Assembly (NCBI GenBank): GCA_943332615.1
Contig: CALQQB010000010.1
Location: 21,635 to 85,634 of the forward strand
From: Phenylobacterium deserti
GTDB lineage: Bacteria > Pseudomonadota > Alphaproteobacteria > Caulobacterales > Caulobacteraceae
Length of the DNA: 64,000 nucleotides
Direction of reading: 5' to 3'
In this document: in pieces, positions 33,294 through 42,797 of the stretch
Position numbering within the stretch: the first letter of the stretch is position 1
Layout of the letters: every line of letters begins with the position of its first letter
Notes under the pieces: model-generated
The model's database searches: none
Told to the model about the DNA's origin: nothing
What the model saw: the letters and a program-made list of their open reading frames with translations, nothing else
Made by a program: the position numbers and the translations under genes

Positions 33294-36200
33294 ATGGATA
33301 AGCTGGCCCGCACACGTCCTGACACAGGCAGTAGCCGCTTCGGACTTTACGCGCGTACAGCGCTTTGCGGCGCCCTTTTCGGCCTGACCGCGATCTTCCC
33401 AACATCCGCCCAGGCGCTTCCGACCGACGGTCTGCCTGAGGTGAACGCTGGCGGCGGCCTGCCGACGATCACCACCACGATCGACACCACCAATGTGAAA
33501 CTCAACGCGCCGCGCACTGTGCTCAGCTGGACGAGCTTCAACGTCACGCCGAGCGAGAGCGTCAACTTCGCCTTCGACGCCAAATCCTGGATCGTCCTCA
33601 ACAAGATCATCGGGCTGTCGCCATCGAAGATCGAGGGAACGATCACCGGCAAGGTGGGCTCCGCGTTCGGCGGCAATGTCTGGTTCAGCTCCCAGAGCAG
33701 CATCATCTTCGGGCGCACAGCCCAGGTGGATGTCGGTGGCCTGCTGGTGGCGCTCGGCACGCCCGACACCTCCGCCTTCCTCGATCCCTCGAAGACGCTG
33801 TTCTCGTTCAGCGGCAGCGACGCCCTGCCGAACTCGAAGCTGATGGTGCTGAGCGGCGGCCGGATCAACGGCCATGGCGGGCTGGTGGCCTTCACCGGGC
33901 CCAGCATCGTCACCCGCGCCAACGCCACGGTCACCTCAGACGACGGCGGCAGCGTCCTTTACGGCGCCGCCAAGACCTTCCAGGTCCGCCTGGCGCCGGG
34001 CGCCGGCGGCGGCTTTGATCTGGTCGACTTCATCGTCGCCGACATCTCGGGCGGCAGCGAGGACGCGGTCGCCATGGACCTGGCCGGCGACACCAAGGCC
34101 AACAGCGTCTTCGTGGCTGCGGTCTCCAAGTCGGCGATCGGCAGCGCGGTCATCAACCTTGAAGGCTTGGTCAGCGCACAGGCCGCCACCAGCGATGGCG
34201 GCGACATTATCCTGTCCGGCGGTGGCGGCATCATCGGCCGCGCGGCCGGTCCGGCGCTCTCCGGCGCCGCGCCGACTGACATCTACCTCAATAAGGCCAC
34301 CGCCTCACGGGACCTGCAGGTTCGCAACGTCGGCCGGATCTACGCCCGGCCCTGGGTCCGGCCGGTTGAAGAGAGCAAGGACCCGCTGACCCTGGCGGAA
34401 GACGACGACTGCACTTTGCGCGCGTCAGGCTGCGATAGTTACGGTCCTCCCCCGCCGCCGCCGCCTCCGCCGTCCGGCAACGGCGGCTGTCCGTCTATCG
34501 ACCCCAACTGCGCCGGGGCCATTTTGGTCGAGCCTCACGGCACGATCTCCAGCCTTTTCGACCCCTCAGCCATTGCCAGTATCACGCTCGGCCGAGACGC
34601 ACGCATCGCGGCCACGGCCAGCATCGAGCTCGGCCGGATCACCGCCAACCGCGACATTTCGGTCTCCGGTCCCAGCATAAAGGCCAACAGCCTGATCGCG
34701 GCCGGCGCGTTCGCCGCCACCGCCACCGAGGGTGACGTGGTGCTGGCCGGCCTCGGCGTGGTCAGGGACGGCGCCGTCACCAGCGCAAAGGGCGACGTGA
34801 AGATCGACGCCATCACCGCGCCACAGAAACTCATCGTGACCGCCGGGCGGGACATCTTCCTGGGCGACGGAACCTCGGCGGTGGCCGGCCTGATCACCCT
34901 GACGGCCGCCCAGAACATCAGCCTCGCCCTGGCCTCGGCCAAGATCGACACCGTCACCGCCGGCCGTACCGCCGACTTGCGCGGCGGGGCCCTCGATATC
35001 GGCACCGTCACCGCGCCCCGCCTGTTCGCCCGCGCCCAGAGCCTCCAGATCGGCACGGCGACCAGCACCGGCGACATCTATGTCGTGGGCACGAACGGCG
35101 ACGCTATCGTCGGCCAGGCCACCGCCGGCGACGACGTGTTCGTGCTGGCCACCCATGGGACCGCGTCCCTTGGCTCGGCGGTGCTGACCGGCGCCGGACC
35201 AGATGGCGTTACCTTCGACTTCGACGGCAGTCCCGACGTGGCCGGCAACGGCCGGGTCGTGCGCGTGGAGTCCGTCGATTTCGATGCCAAGCTGGGCCTG
35301 GGGACCGGCTCGGTCACCGGCTCCACGGCCGTCAGCGTTCGCGCCGGCCGCGACGCCATCGTCGATGTGACAAAGGACCTGCCGGGCGGGTTCTCGGTGA
35401 TCGCCTCGCGCGATGCGACCCTGAAGGCGCCGTCGGCCCGGCTGAACACCCTGTCGGCCGGCCGCGACCTGACCTTCGCCACCACCGCGGGCGACCTGAC
35501 CCTGACCACCACCCTGGTGGCCACGCGCAACATCTCGATCAGCGCCGGCGGGGCGCTGAAGGTCGCCGACGTGCGCGCCGACGCCGGCTCGGTCCTGCTC
35601 AGCGGCAGCACCGTCACGGCGGGCAACGTCTCGGCCAGCGACGACCTGATCCTGAAGGCCACGGCCGGCGGGGTCACCACCACCAGCTTCAAAGCCGGGC
35701 GCGACCTCACCGTGGCGGGCTCGACGCTGAACCTCGGCGCATCGATCGGTCCGGTGACCCGCGACCTGACAATCAGTTCGCTGGGCAACTTCACCTCGGC
35801 GACACCGCTTAGCGCCGGCCGCAACCTGACCGTCGACGTGGCCGGAACCGCCAGCCTGGGCCAGGTGACGGCGGCCGGGACCCTGCGGATCGTCGCCACC
35901 GACCTGCAATTGAGCGGTGTGGCCCAGGCCGCCAACGCCCAGATCGAATCCCGCACCGGCGCCCTGCGGGTCGGCGGCGCGGCCGGGTCCGGGACCGGGA
36001 CCGGGACCGGGTTGGTGCTGGACGGGACCGAGTTCGGCCAGCTGCGCATCGCCGGAACGCTGAAGCTCTATGCCGGCTCCACCACCGGGAGCGCGCGCGG
36101 CGACCTGACCCTGCAGGACCTGACCACCACTACCGCCAACACCCCCAGCATCGTCTTCCTGGTGGGTTCCGGGAACAACGCTCTGGTGCAGGCCGTCGTG

Positions 36201-37127
36201 GCGCCCTCGGCCACCGGCGGGTTGCTGCGGATCGGCGACGCCACCGACCTCAGCTGGCGGCCGGGCTCGATTCTGCTCACCGGCGGCCTGGGTGCAGCCG
36301 CGGTGTCGGGCGGGACCTCCTATTCGAGCGTGCGGGCCTATGACGAGGTCCATCTGGCCGCCCGCAGCGACATCCTGATGGGTTCGCAGCGGTTCATCAC
36401 CCTGATCCAGGGCACGGCCGTCGCCGACATCGACACCGCCACCGGCAAGCCGGTGGGCGTCGGGCCGACCGGAGACGAGGTCAACAAGGTGTTCGTCGCC
36501 ACCGGCAAGCTCGAGGTCTCCGCCGAAAACAAGGTGGTGCAGCAGAACACCGCGCCACAGGGCGCGGGCGCGCCGGTAGGGGTGTTCTTCACCGGCAAGT
36601 TCACGCCCGCCCTGATTATCGATCCACCGAAGATCGTCGAGCTGTGGGGCGCGCTGGCCGGGGCGGACGGCAAGGTCTTGGGCGGCGCTGCGGCCGGTGG
36701 GGCCGTGACCTTCGTGGTGGTCGATGCCAGCGGCGCCTCAATCCCCCAACCGGCCGGCGCCAAGTACAAGTTCAATAGTTGCGATGTCGGCGCCAGCAGC
36801 TGCTCGGCGTCGATCGGGATTGGCGGCGGCGGTGGAAGCGGCGGCGGCGGTTCGGCCGAGCTGGGCGTTTCCCAGATCAGCGCCGGCGTCCTGGCCGCCC
36901 GCGACGCGCTATCAGGCTCGGCCCTGGGCTCAGGATCGTCGAACTCGAACGACAGCGAATCCTCAGAAGAGACCGGCGAGAACGAGGTCTCTTCCGACGA
37001 CGTAACCTCGGTTCCGACCTTGCTGGCGGTCACCCCGCCGGTGTCGGCCGACGATATTGTCACCGACCCGGTGACCACCGGCGCCGGCAGTGAAGAGATC
37101 TGGCGCAAGCGCAGGCAACTGAAATGA
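33294..37127 (+). CDS. Filamentous haemagglutinin-like secreted exoprotein (TpsA)
   Basis: 1277 residues. A long signal peptide ends at SAQALPTDG and is followed by an N-terminal TPS domain (about 45-350) with NVTPSESVNF and GSAFGGNVWFSSQSSIIFG, the region recognised by the FhaC-like transporter. A nine-proline linker sits near residue 384, then degenerate beta-helix repeats of the SAGRDLTV type up to about 1000, and near the C terminus a glycine-rich and an acidic serine-rich linker. Cysteine pairs occur near the linkers. It is expected to be exported to the cell surface or released, perhaps for adhesion or surface structure. It ends overlapping the next gene's ATG. Confidence 0.88.
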   Translation: MDKLARTRPDTGSSRFGLYARTALCGALFGLTAIFPTSAQALPTDGLPEVNAGGGLPTITTTIDTTNVKLNAPRTVLSWTSFNVTPSESVNFAFDAKSWIVLNKIIGLSPSKIEGTITGKVGSAFGGNVWFSSQSSIIFGRTAQVDVGGLLVALGTPDTSAFLDPSKTLFSFSGSDALPNSKLMVLSGGRINGHGGLVAFTGPSIVTRANATVTSDDGGSVLYGAAKTFQVRLAPGAGGGFDLVDFIVADISGGSEDAVAMDLAGDTKANSVFVAAVSKSAIGSAVINLEGLVSAQAATSDGGDIILSGGGGIIGRAAGPALSGAAPTDIYLNKATASRDLQVRNVGRIYARPWVRPVEESKDPLTLAEDDDCTLRASGCDSYGPPPPPPPPPSGNGGCPSIDPNCAGAILVEPHGTISSLFDPSAIASITLGRDARIAATASIELGRITANRDISVSGPSIKANSLIAAGAFAATATEGDVVLAGLGVVRDGAVTSAKGDVKIDAITAPQKLIVTAGRDIFLGDGTSAVAGLITLTAAQNISLALASAKIDTVTAGRTADLRGGALDIGTVTAPRLFARAQSLQIGTATSTGDIYVVGTNGDAIVGQATAGDDVFVLATHGTASLGSAVLTGAGPDGVTFDFDGSPDVAGNGRVVRVESVDFDAKLGLGTGSVTGSTAVSVRAGRDAIVDVTKDLPGGFSVIASRDATLKAPSARLNTLSAGRDLTFATTAGDLTLTTTLVATRNISISAGGALKVADVRADAGSVLLSGSTVTAGNVSASDDLILKATAGGVTTTSFKAGRDLTVAGSTLNLGASIGPVTRDLTISSLGNFTSATPLSAGRNLTVDVAGTASLGQVTAAGTLRIVATDLQLSGVAQAANAQIESRTGALRVGGAAGSGTGTGTGLVLDGTEFGQLRIAGTLKLYAGSTTGSARGDLTLQDLTTTTANTPSIVFLVGSGNNALVQAVVAPSATGGLLRIGDATDLSWRPGSILLTGGLGAAAVSGGTSYSSVRAYDEVHLAARSDILMGSQRFITLIQGTAVADIDTATGKPVGVGPTGDEVNKVFVATGKLEVSAENKVVQQNTAPQGAGAPVGVFFTGKFTPALIIDPPKIVELWGALAGADGKVLGGAAAGGAVTFVVVDASGASIPQPAGAKYKFNSCDVGASSCSASIGIGGGGGSGGGGSAELGVSQISAGVLAARDALSGSALGSGSSNSNDSESSEETGENEVSSDDVTSVPTLLAVTPPVSADDIVTDPVTTGAGSEEIWRKRRQLK

Positions 37128-40100
37128 CGGTCAAGAGTCTCCTCATCGCCGCCACCGGCGCGCTTGCGCTGGCGAGCCTTTCGGGGCCAGCCGCCAGCCA
37201 GACCCGCGCCGACCTGATCCCGCTTGGCTCCAGCGCCGCCTCGGGCGCCGTCTGCCAGGCGGTGCGCGACTATGACGATCCCATGGTTCAGGCCGCCGGC
37301 CGTCGCGCCTGGAACATCCGCTGCCGGGGGTGGGAAGGCAGCCTGGGGCGCCTCTACGCCATCGAAAAGAGCTCGGACGCCGGGCTGTACCAGAAGGCCC
37401 TGACCGGCCGCGCCGACTGCCAGGACCAGAAGACCGCCGTGGTCGCAGGGCTCGCCGGCGTCAACCGCCGCGCCTGCCGCAGCACGGGCGCCAAGGCCGC
37501 CTACCTGTCCTATGAGGCCAAGCGCGGCGCCGGCTTCTACGCCGCCGAGGGCGCCGCACAGATCGCCGACGTGCTGGAGACCGGCCTGAAGGTCGCCGCC
37601 GGCGCCGCCAAGCCGCCCGCCGCCTCCGCCGTGCAGACCTCGGCCGCCAGCGCCGAGATCGCCGCCGACTTCGGCGGCAACGCGGGCGGCCTCGCCCGCG
37701 CCCAGGCCGCCGCCGCCGCGGACCCCGCCCGCCTGCGCGCGCGAGCCTATGTCCAGAACAACGAGTGGCGCTTCGAACAGGCCGAGACCGACTTCCAGGC
37801 CCTGGTCTCCGACGCCGAGGCGCGCCGCGCCCCGCCCGCCGAGATGGGCGAGGCGCTGCTGAACCTGGCGCTGAACGTCTCCAACAACGGCCGCTTCGCC
37901 GAGGCCGACCGGCTGTTCCGCGACGCCGACCTGCAGGTCGAGGCGTCCAACGACCCGTTCCTCGCAGCCCAGGCCCGCACTTATCGCGCGCTGCACCTGC
38001 GAAATGCCGGCCGCTTCGCCGAGGCGGTGACCGCCGGCCAGGGCGCCCTGCGCGCCAGCGATCAGGCCCGCGCCGCGCGCGGCATCCCGACCGGCGGCCC
38101 GACCGTGACGGCGGGCGCCAATGGCGACGTGGCGATCGGCAGCGACTTGTCGGTGGCCCTGAACAGCCGCGGCTCCGGGCGCGACATCCTGGGCGACAGC
38201 AGGATCACCCAGGCCGACCGGCTTACCGTGCAGGATGCCCAGGCGCTGGAGGTCGTGGGGTCGTCCCAGGCCGCCCAGGGCGACACGGCCGCCGCCCGCG
38301 AGACCCTCAACCGTGCCAGCCGGCTGCTGACGTCCGCCGAGGCCAGCGGCGCGCTGAACGTGTGGCTGCGCGCCCGGATCGAAGCCGACCTTGGTCAGGT
38401 GGAAGCCGACAGCGGCCAACCCGCTCAAGCGGTCGCACGCTACGGAAATGCCGTGAAGATCATCCGCCTGCGCCACGCCGGCACCGCCGCCGAAGCCGGG
38501 CTGCTGCTCGACCTGGGACGCGCGCAGATCGCCGCCAAGCAGGACGACGCGGCGCTGGCCTCCTATCAGCGCGCCTTCGACCTGTTCCAACAGCAGCGCG
38601 GCGCCCTGGGCGCCTCGGCCGATGACGCGGCGCCCTATTTCGACCTGCTGCTGGCCCATATCGCCAGCGAGCCGGCCAAGGCCGACGACTATCGCAGCCG
38701 CTTCTTCAGCGCCGCCGAGAGCGTGGTCTCCAGCGCCACGGCGCAGACAGTCTCCAAGCTGGCCGCCCGGGTGGCGTCTGGCGACAGCGCCGTCACCGGC
38801 CTGGTCCGCGCCCTGGACGACACGCGCCGCGAACTGCGCTCCCTAGAGGCCCAGTCGGCCAACCTGCAAAGCCAGAACGCCTACACCGGTCAGGACCGCA
38901 CCGACATGGAGGCGCGGCTCAAGGGCCTGCAGACCCAGTCGGACACCCTGGAAAGCCAGCTGCTGGCCGCCAACCCGCGCTATGCGCAGCTGGTGTCGTC
39001 GGAAGCCTCGCTCGCCGCCCTGCAGAAGACGCTCCGCAAGGACGAGGTCTATGTGAAGGTGCTGCTGCTGGCGACGCGCGGCTACGGCGTGCTGGTCTCG
39101 CCGACCAGCGCCAAGGCCTACGCGATCGATGTCGCCCGCGGCGTAGTCAACGCTCAAGTGAACGCCCTGCGCTCGCCATTCGAGCCGGAAGACAGCCTGC
39201 CCCCGTTCGACTTGGCAGGGTCCCATGCTCTGTTCCAGAAGCTGTTCGGTCCGGTGGCCGGTGAAATCCAGGCCGCCAGGCATCTGATCTATGAGCCGGA
39301 CGCGGGACTGATCGCCCTGCCGGTGGCCACCTTCGTCACCAGCGACCCGTCCGCCCTGCTGGCCGCGACGCCGGCCGGCAAGGACCCGGACTACCGCAAG
39401 GTCGCCTGGCTGGGCGCCAAGACCGATTCAGCCCTGGTGCTGTCGGCCGCCAGCTTCATGCAGTCGCGCGCCTTCGCTCCGTCGCGGGCCAAGCAGAGCT
39501 TCCTGGCGTTCGCCGATCCCTCGACGCCCGCCCGTGGCGACCCGGCCGCCTATTCCTCCGTGGTCCGCCGCTCGGTCAGCATCCGCAGCAACCGCGATAT
39601 CAGCAACGTCTGCGAGAACACCCGCCTGGCGCTGCTGCAGATGCCGGCCCTGCCCGACACCGCCGACGAGGTCCGCCAGGTGGGCGCCAGCCTGGGCGCG
39701 GGCTCGGGCGACACCATCATCACCGGCAAGGCCTTCACCGACGATACCGTCAAGGCGCGCACCGACCTGTCCGACTACAAGGTCATCTACTTCGCCACCC
39801 ACGGCCTGCTGCCGCAGCCCTCGGCCTGCCTGCCCGAGCCGGCGCTGATGACCTCGGTGGGCATTGGCGATTCGGACGGTCTGCTCAACTCCAGCGAAAT
39901 CCTGGACCTGAAGCTCGACGCCGACCTGGTGGTGCTCTCAGCCTGCGACACCGGCGGCGCCGGTGGCGACGACGCGGCCACCGGCCTGCAAGGTGGCGGC
40001 GAAGCCCTGGGCGGTCTCACCCGCGCGGTGATCTACGCCGGCGGCCGGTCGCTGATCGTCTCGCACTGGTCGGTGGACTCGGTGGCGACGGTTCGGCTGA

Positions 40101-40282
40101 TGACCGGCATGTTCTCCGCCGGGACACCCAGCTCCGCCGAGGCGATGCTGAAGTCCCAGGCGGTGCTGCAGGCCAGCGAGCAGTTCTCGCACCCTTATTT
40201 CTGGGCGCCCTTCACCATCGTCGGCGACGGCTCCAAGCCCCTGCCGACGGCCGTCGCCTCCGCGCGCCCGGCCGACCGCTGA
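37124..40282 (+). CDS. Exported CHAT-domain (caspase-like) protein with TPR-like region
   Basis: 1052 residues with a signal peptide (MTVKSLLIAATGALALASLSGPAASQ). The N-terminal two thirds hold TPR-like helical repeats and a coiled stretch (about 560-640), the C-terminal third a CHAT peptidase domain with catalytic H893 (YFATHGLLP) and C941 (VVLSACDTGGAGG). CHAT domains are caspase/separase-like proteases. The ATGA-type overlap with the exoprotein gene indicates translational coupling. As it is predicted to be periplasmic or surface-located, it may process the secreted exoprotein, which would add a third partner to the secretion pair. That role is inference; a signalling protease is the alternative. 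Confidence 0.88.
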   Translation: MTVKSLLIAATGALALASLSGPAASQTRADLIPLGSSAASGAVCQAVRDYDDPMVQAAGRRAWNIRCRGWEGSLGRLYAIEKSSDAGLYQKALTGRADCQDQKTAVVAGLAGVNRRACRSTGAKAAYLSYEAKRGAGFYAAEGAAQIADVLETGLKVAAGAAKPPAASAVQTSAASAEIAADFGGNAGGLARAQAAAAADPARLRARAYVQNNEWRFEQAETDFQALVSDAEARRAPPAEMGEALLNLALNVSNNGRFAEADRLFRDADLQVEASNDPFLAAQARTYRALHLRNAGRFAEAVTAGQGALRASDQARAARGIPTGGPTVTAGANGDVAIGSDLSVALNSRGSGRDILGDSRITQADRLTVQDAQALEVVGSSQAAQGDTAAARETLNRASRLLTSAEASGALNVWLRARIEADLGQVEADSGQPAQAVARYGNAVKIIRLRHAGTAAEAGLLLDLGRAQIAAKQDDAALASYQRAFDLFQQQRGALGASADDAAPYFDLLLAHIASEPAKADDYRSRFFSAAESVVSSATAQTVSKLAARVASGDSAVTGLVRALDDTRRELRSLEAQSANLQSQNAYTGQDRTDMEARLKGLQTQSDTLESQLLAANPRYAQLVSSEASLAALQKTLRKDEVYVKVLLLATRGYGVLVSPTSAKAYAIDVARGVVNAQVNALRSPFEPEDSLPPFDLAGSHALFQKLFGPVAGEIQAARHLIYEPDAGLIALPVATFVTSDPSALLAATPAGKDPDYRKVAWLGAKTDSALVLSAASFMQSRAFAPSRAKQSFLAFADPSTPARGDPAAYSSVVRRSVSIRSNRDISNVCENTRLALLQMPALPDTADEVRQVGASLGAGSGDTIITGKAFTDDTVKARTDLSDYKVIYFATHGLLPQPSACLPEPALMTSVGIGDSDGLLNSSEILDLKLDADLVVLSACDTGGAGGDDAATGLQGGGEALGGLTRAVIYAGGRSLIVSHWSVDSVATVRLMTGMFSAGTPSSAEAMLKSQAVLQASEQFSHPYFWAPFTIVGDGSKPLPTAVASARPADR

Positions 40283-40303
40283 AGCCTGACGTCGCGGCCA
40301 ACC

Positions 40304-41971
40304 ATGCCAAACGCGGGGGCGAACGCGGCGATCCAGCTCAACACAGAGCCCTATGACGCCTCAATCGCGCGGCCCATGGGGCGCAATTCGGCGGGCGAAG
40401 GGTTCCTGCGCGGCTTCCTAAAGTACGCCGACGTTGATCGCTTCCACTTCTGGAACCTCTACGATCAGGACCGCGCAGAGTTGGACGCCCTGATTGACCG
40501 GCTGGGACCGCCCGGCCGGCCGGTAAACTGGCTGGGCCGCCAGGACCGCCCCGGGCTGGCGGAGGCCGGCGCGCTCTACATCCCCACGCCGGAGATCCGC
40601 CAGGAAGCCTGGGCGCGCCGCGCGTCCGGGGGCACGGCCTATTCCTTGACCGGCGTCACCCACACCATCGCCGAGCCCTATATCCTTGACGAGATCGCGG
40701 GCCTGCTGAGTGCGCCGGTCGAGCCCTGGGACGCCCTGATCTGCACCTCCGAGCCCGGCCGCAAGGCGGTGGAGACCCTGCTGGAGGCGGTTGCGGCGCA
40801 CCTGCAGGAGCGGCTCGGCGCCACCCGCATCCCGCCCGCCCAGCTGGTGACCATCCCGCTCGGCGTCCATGTCGAGGACTTCCGGCTCGACCCGGAGGCG
40901 CGCCAGCGCTGGCGTGACGAGCTTGGCATCCCCCAGGACGCCCCGGTCGCCCTGCACCTGGGCCGCTTCAGCATCGGCACCAAGATGCACCCGGGCCCGA
41001 TGGGCCTAGCCCTGCAGCAAGCCAGCCAGAGGTTGGGCAAGACCGTCTACTGGATCATGTTCGGCGGCGCCCGGCGCGTGGAGGAGGAACAGGAGTTCCA
41101 GGCCGCTGCCGCCGCGTTCTGCGAGGACGTCGTGATCCGGCACGTCAGCGACACCTCGGCCCGCACCCGCGACGAGATCGTCTCGGCCGCCGACGTGTTC
41201 CTGTCGCTGTCGGACAATGTGCAGGAAACCTTCGGCCTGACCCCGCTGGAAGCGATGGCCGCCGGCCTGCCCTGCGTGGTCAGCGATTGGGATGGTTATC
41301 GCGACACCGTGCGCCACGGCGTGGACGGCTTCCGCATCCGCACCACCGCGCCCCGGCCGGGCCTGGGCTCGGACCTCGCCTACGCCTACGCCCACCGCCT
41401 GATAAAGTACGAGGACTATGCGGGGTCGGCCGGCTTGTTTACCGCGGTGGACGTGGGCGACGCGGCCGAGGCGCTGACCCGGCTGTTCGCCGACCCGGAC
41501 CTGCGGGCCAGGATGGGTGAGGCCGGGCGGCGGCGCGCGCTGGAGGTGTTCGACTGGCGCGTGGTGATCCCGCAGTACCAGGCGCTGTGGGCCGAGCTGC
41601 GCCGTCGCCGGCTGGCCGCGCCCGCACAGCCGGCGCGCGACAACCCTTACCGTCTGGACCCTTTCCGCATGTTCGCCAGCTATCCGACCGCGGTGCTGGC
41701 GAATGATGACATGCTGGAGGCGGCGCGGCCCTTCGCCCCCGGCGAGGTGGTGGCGCGGCTGAACCGCCCCGCGGTCCGCAACCCCGCCGCCCGCCTGCCC
41801 TACGACACCGAGGTCGAGGTGCTGGTCGCCCGCCTCACCGAGCGCCCGCAGACCGTCGCTCAGATCCTGCGGGACGCGCCGCCGGAACGCCGGCCCTTCG
41901 TCGAACGCGGCCTGGCCTGGATGCTGAAGTTTGGTTTCCTGCGTCTGCGCGACCCGTCGCCGCGTAGTTGA
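40304..41971 (+). CDS. GT4-family glycosyltransferase
   Basis: 555 residues. A GT-B fold is indicated by the C-terminal nucleotide-sugar block AADVFLSLSDNVQETFGLTP followed by LEAMAAGLPCVVSDWDGYRD, which contains the EX7E motif of family GT4. The middle carries LHLGRFSIGTKMHPGP, another typical segment. An additional C-terminal region of about 100 residues is not recognised. There is no signal peptide or helix. Substrate and acceptor are unknown. It starts 21 bp after the CHAT gene on the same strand and could belong to that operon, perhaps modifying a surface product. Confidence 0.85.
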   Translation: MPNAGANAAIQLNTEPYDASIARPMGRNSAGEGFLRGFLKYADVDRFHFWNLYDQDRAELDALIDRLGPPGRPVNWLGRQDRPGLAEAGALYIPTPEIRQEAWARRASGGTAYSLTGVTHTIAEPYILDEIAGLLSAPVEPWDALICTSEPGRKAVETLLEAVAAHLQERLGATRIPPAQLVTIPLGVHVEDFRLDPEARQRWRDELGIPQDAPVALHLGRFSIGTKMHPGPMGLALQQASQRLGKTVYWIMFGGARRVEEEQEFQAAAAAFCEDVVIRHVSDTSARTRDEIVSAADVFLSLSDNVQETFGLTPLEAMAAGLPCVVSDWDGYRDTVRHGVDGFRIRTTAPRPGLGSDLAYAYAHRLIKYEDYAGSAGLFTAVDVGDAAEALTRLFADPDLRARMGEAGRRRALEVFDWRVVIPQYQALWAELRRRRLAAPAQPARDNPYRLDPFRMFASYPTAVLANDDMLEAARPFAPGEVVARLNRPAVRNPAARLPYDTEVEVLVARLTERPQTVAQILRDAPPERRPFVERGLAWMLKFGFLRLRDPSPRS

Positions 41972-42072
41972 GTTCGACCAGACATCGGTTCAGCTGTCGT
42001 TCAGACCCCTGGTGTGATATTAGGCTGGCCTGCGCACCACCGAACTAAGACGACCTTAGGGGGGTTACCTGA

Positions 42073-42534
42073 ATGCGTAAGACTCTAATTGGCCTCGCCC
42101 TGTCGTTCGCCTTCGCCGGCACGGCGATGGCCAGCGACTACATTGTGGTTAACTCAACCGATCCGGGCATCAAGCGCGGCCAGGCCTATGACGCCGGCGC
42201 GAAAGTGGCCCTGGCCACGGGCCAGACCCTCACCCTGATGCGCGCCTCCGGCGAGGTCACCACCCTGCGCGGCGCCGCCAGCGGCGCGATCGTGCCGGGA
42301 GCCAGGCTGTCCTCCGCGGACACCGCCCGCTTCGAGACCCTCCGCGCCCTGGTCCAGCCGCCGCCCGAGGGTCGCACCTTCGGGGCCCGTCGTGGCGGCA
42401 TCTGCCCGGCGCTGGAAGCCCTGACCACCCTGGATGACATCGTCCACGTGGCCGAGACCAGCGGCTGCAAGACCGTGGCCCGCCAGGCGCTCGAAGCCTA
42501 TCTGGCCAAGTCCGGCGGCCCCACGCAGCAATAG
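42073..42534 (+). CDS. Small exported protein, unknown
   Basis: 153 residues with a clear signal peptide (MRKTLIGLALSFAFAGTAMA) and a preceding GGGGGG-containing ribosome-binding site. The mature part begins SDYIVVNSTDPGIKRGQAYD and includes GQTLTLMRASGEVTTLRG, reminiscent of small periplasmic proteins with a beta-rich fold, and two cysteines late in the chain that may form a disulfide. I do not recognise a functional family. It stands alone, about 100 bp after the glycosyltransferase, with a strong hairpin downstream. Confidence 0.75.
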   Translation: MRKTLIGLALSFAFAGTAMASDYIVVNSTDPGIKRGQAYDAGAKVALATGQTLTLMRASGEVTTLRGAASGAIVPGARLSSADTARFETLRALVQPPPEGRTFGARRGGICPALEALTTLDDIVHVAETSGCKTVARQALEAYLAKSGGPTQQ

Positions 42535-42558
42535 CGGCGGCATGCAGAGCTGAACGAT

Positions 42559-42592
42559 CAAGGGCCGGCGGGAGCGATCCCTCCGGCCCTTG
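42559..42592. terminator. Strong hairpin between the exported-protein gene and tRNA-Lys
   Basis: 10-bp perfect inverted repeat CAAGGGCCGG (42559-42568) and CCGGCCCTTG (42583-42592), with further pairing GGGA/TCCC inside the loop. No T-run follows on either strand, so this is a candidate rather than a proven terminator; it lies after the 3' ends of both convergent genes. Confidence 0.6.
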
Positions 42593-42605
42593 GCATGTCT
42601 GGAAT

Positions 42606-42680
42606 TGGTAGGCCGGGTGAGGTTCGAACTCACGACCATCCGATTAAAAGTCGGATGCTCTACCACTGAGCTACCGGCCC
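42606..42680 (-). tRNA. tRNA-Lys(TTT)
   Basis: The minus strand reads GGGCCGGTAGCTCAGTGGTA at the 5' end, an anticodon stem TCCGA/TCGGA with loop CTTTTAA (anticodon TTT, lysine), a T arm containing GTTCGAACC, and a closing acceptor strand followed by encoded CCA. Length is 75 nt with CCA. The acceptor stem has one G-U pair at the first position. All arms fold normally. Confidence 0.97.
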
Positions 42681-42797
42681 TCGACGCCGCGTCCGGGTTC
42701 GGACGCCGGGGCGAAGCGGCGCGGAACCTAGAGGGCGAATGCGGAAAGTGGAAGCCGCATTCTCAGCCTTTGTCTTAACAGCGCCGCAAGTGGGGCT

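Noticed and set aside
34566..38659. Two very long leftward open frames opposite the exoprotein and CHAT genes
   Set aside because: Shadows caused by high GC; they are glycine/alanine/arginine-rich without domains, while the plus strand shows signal peptides and catalytic motifs.
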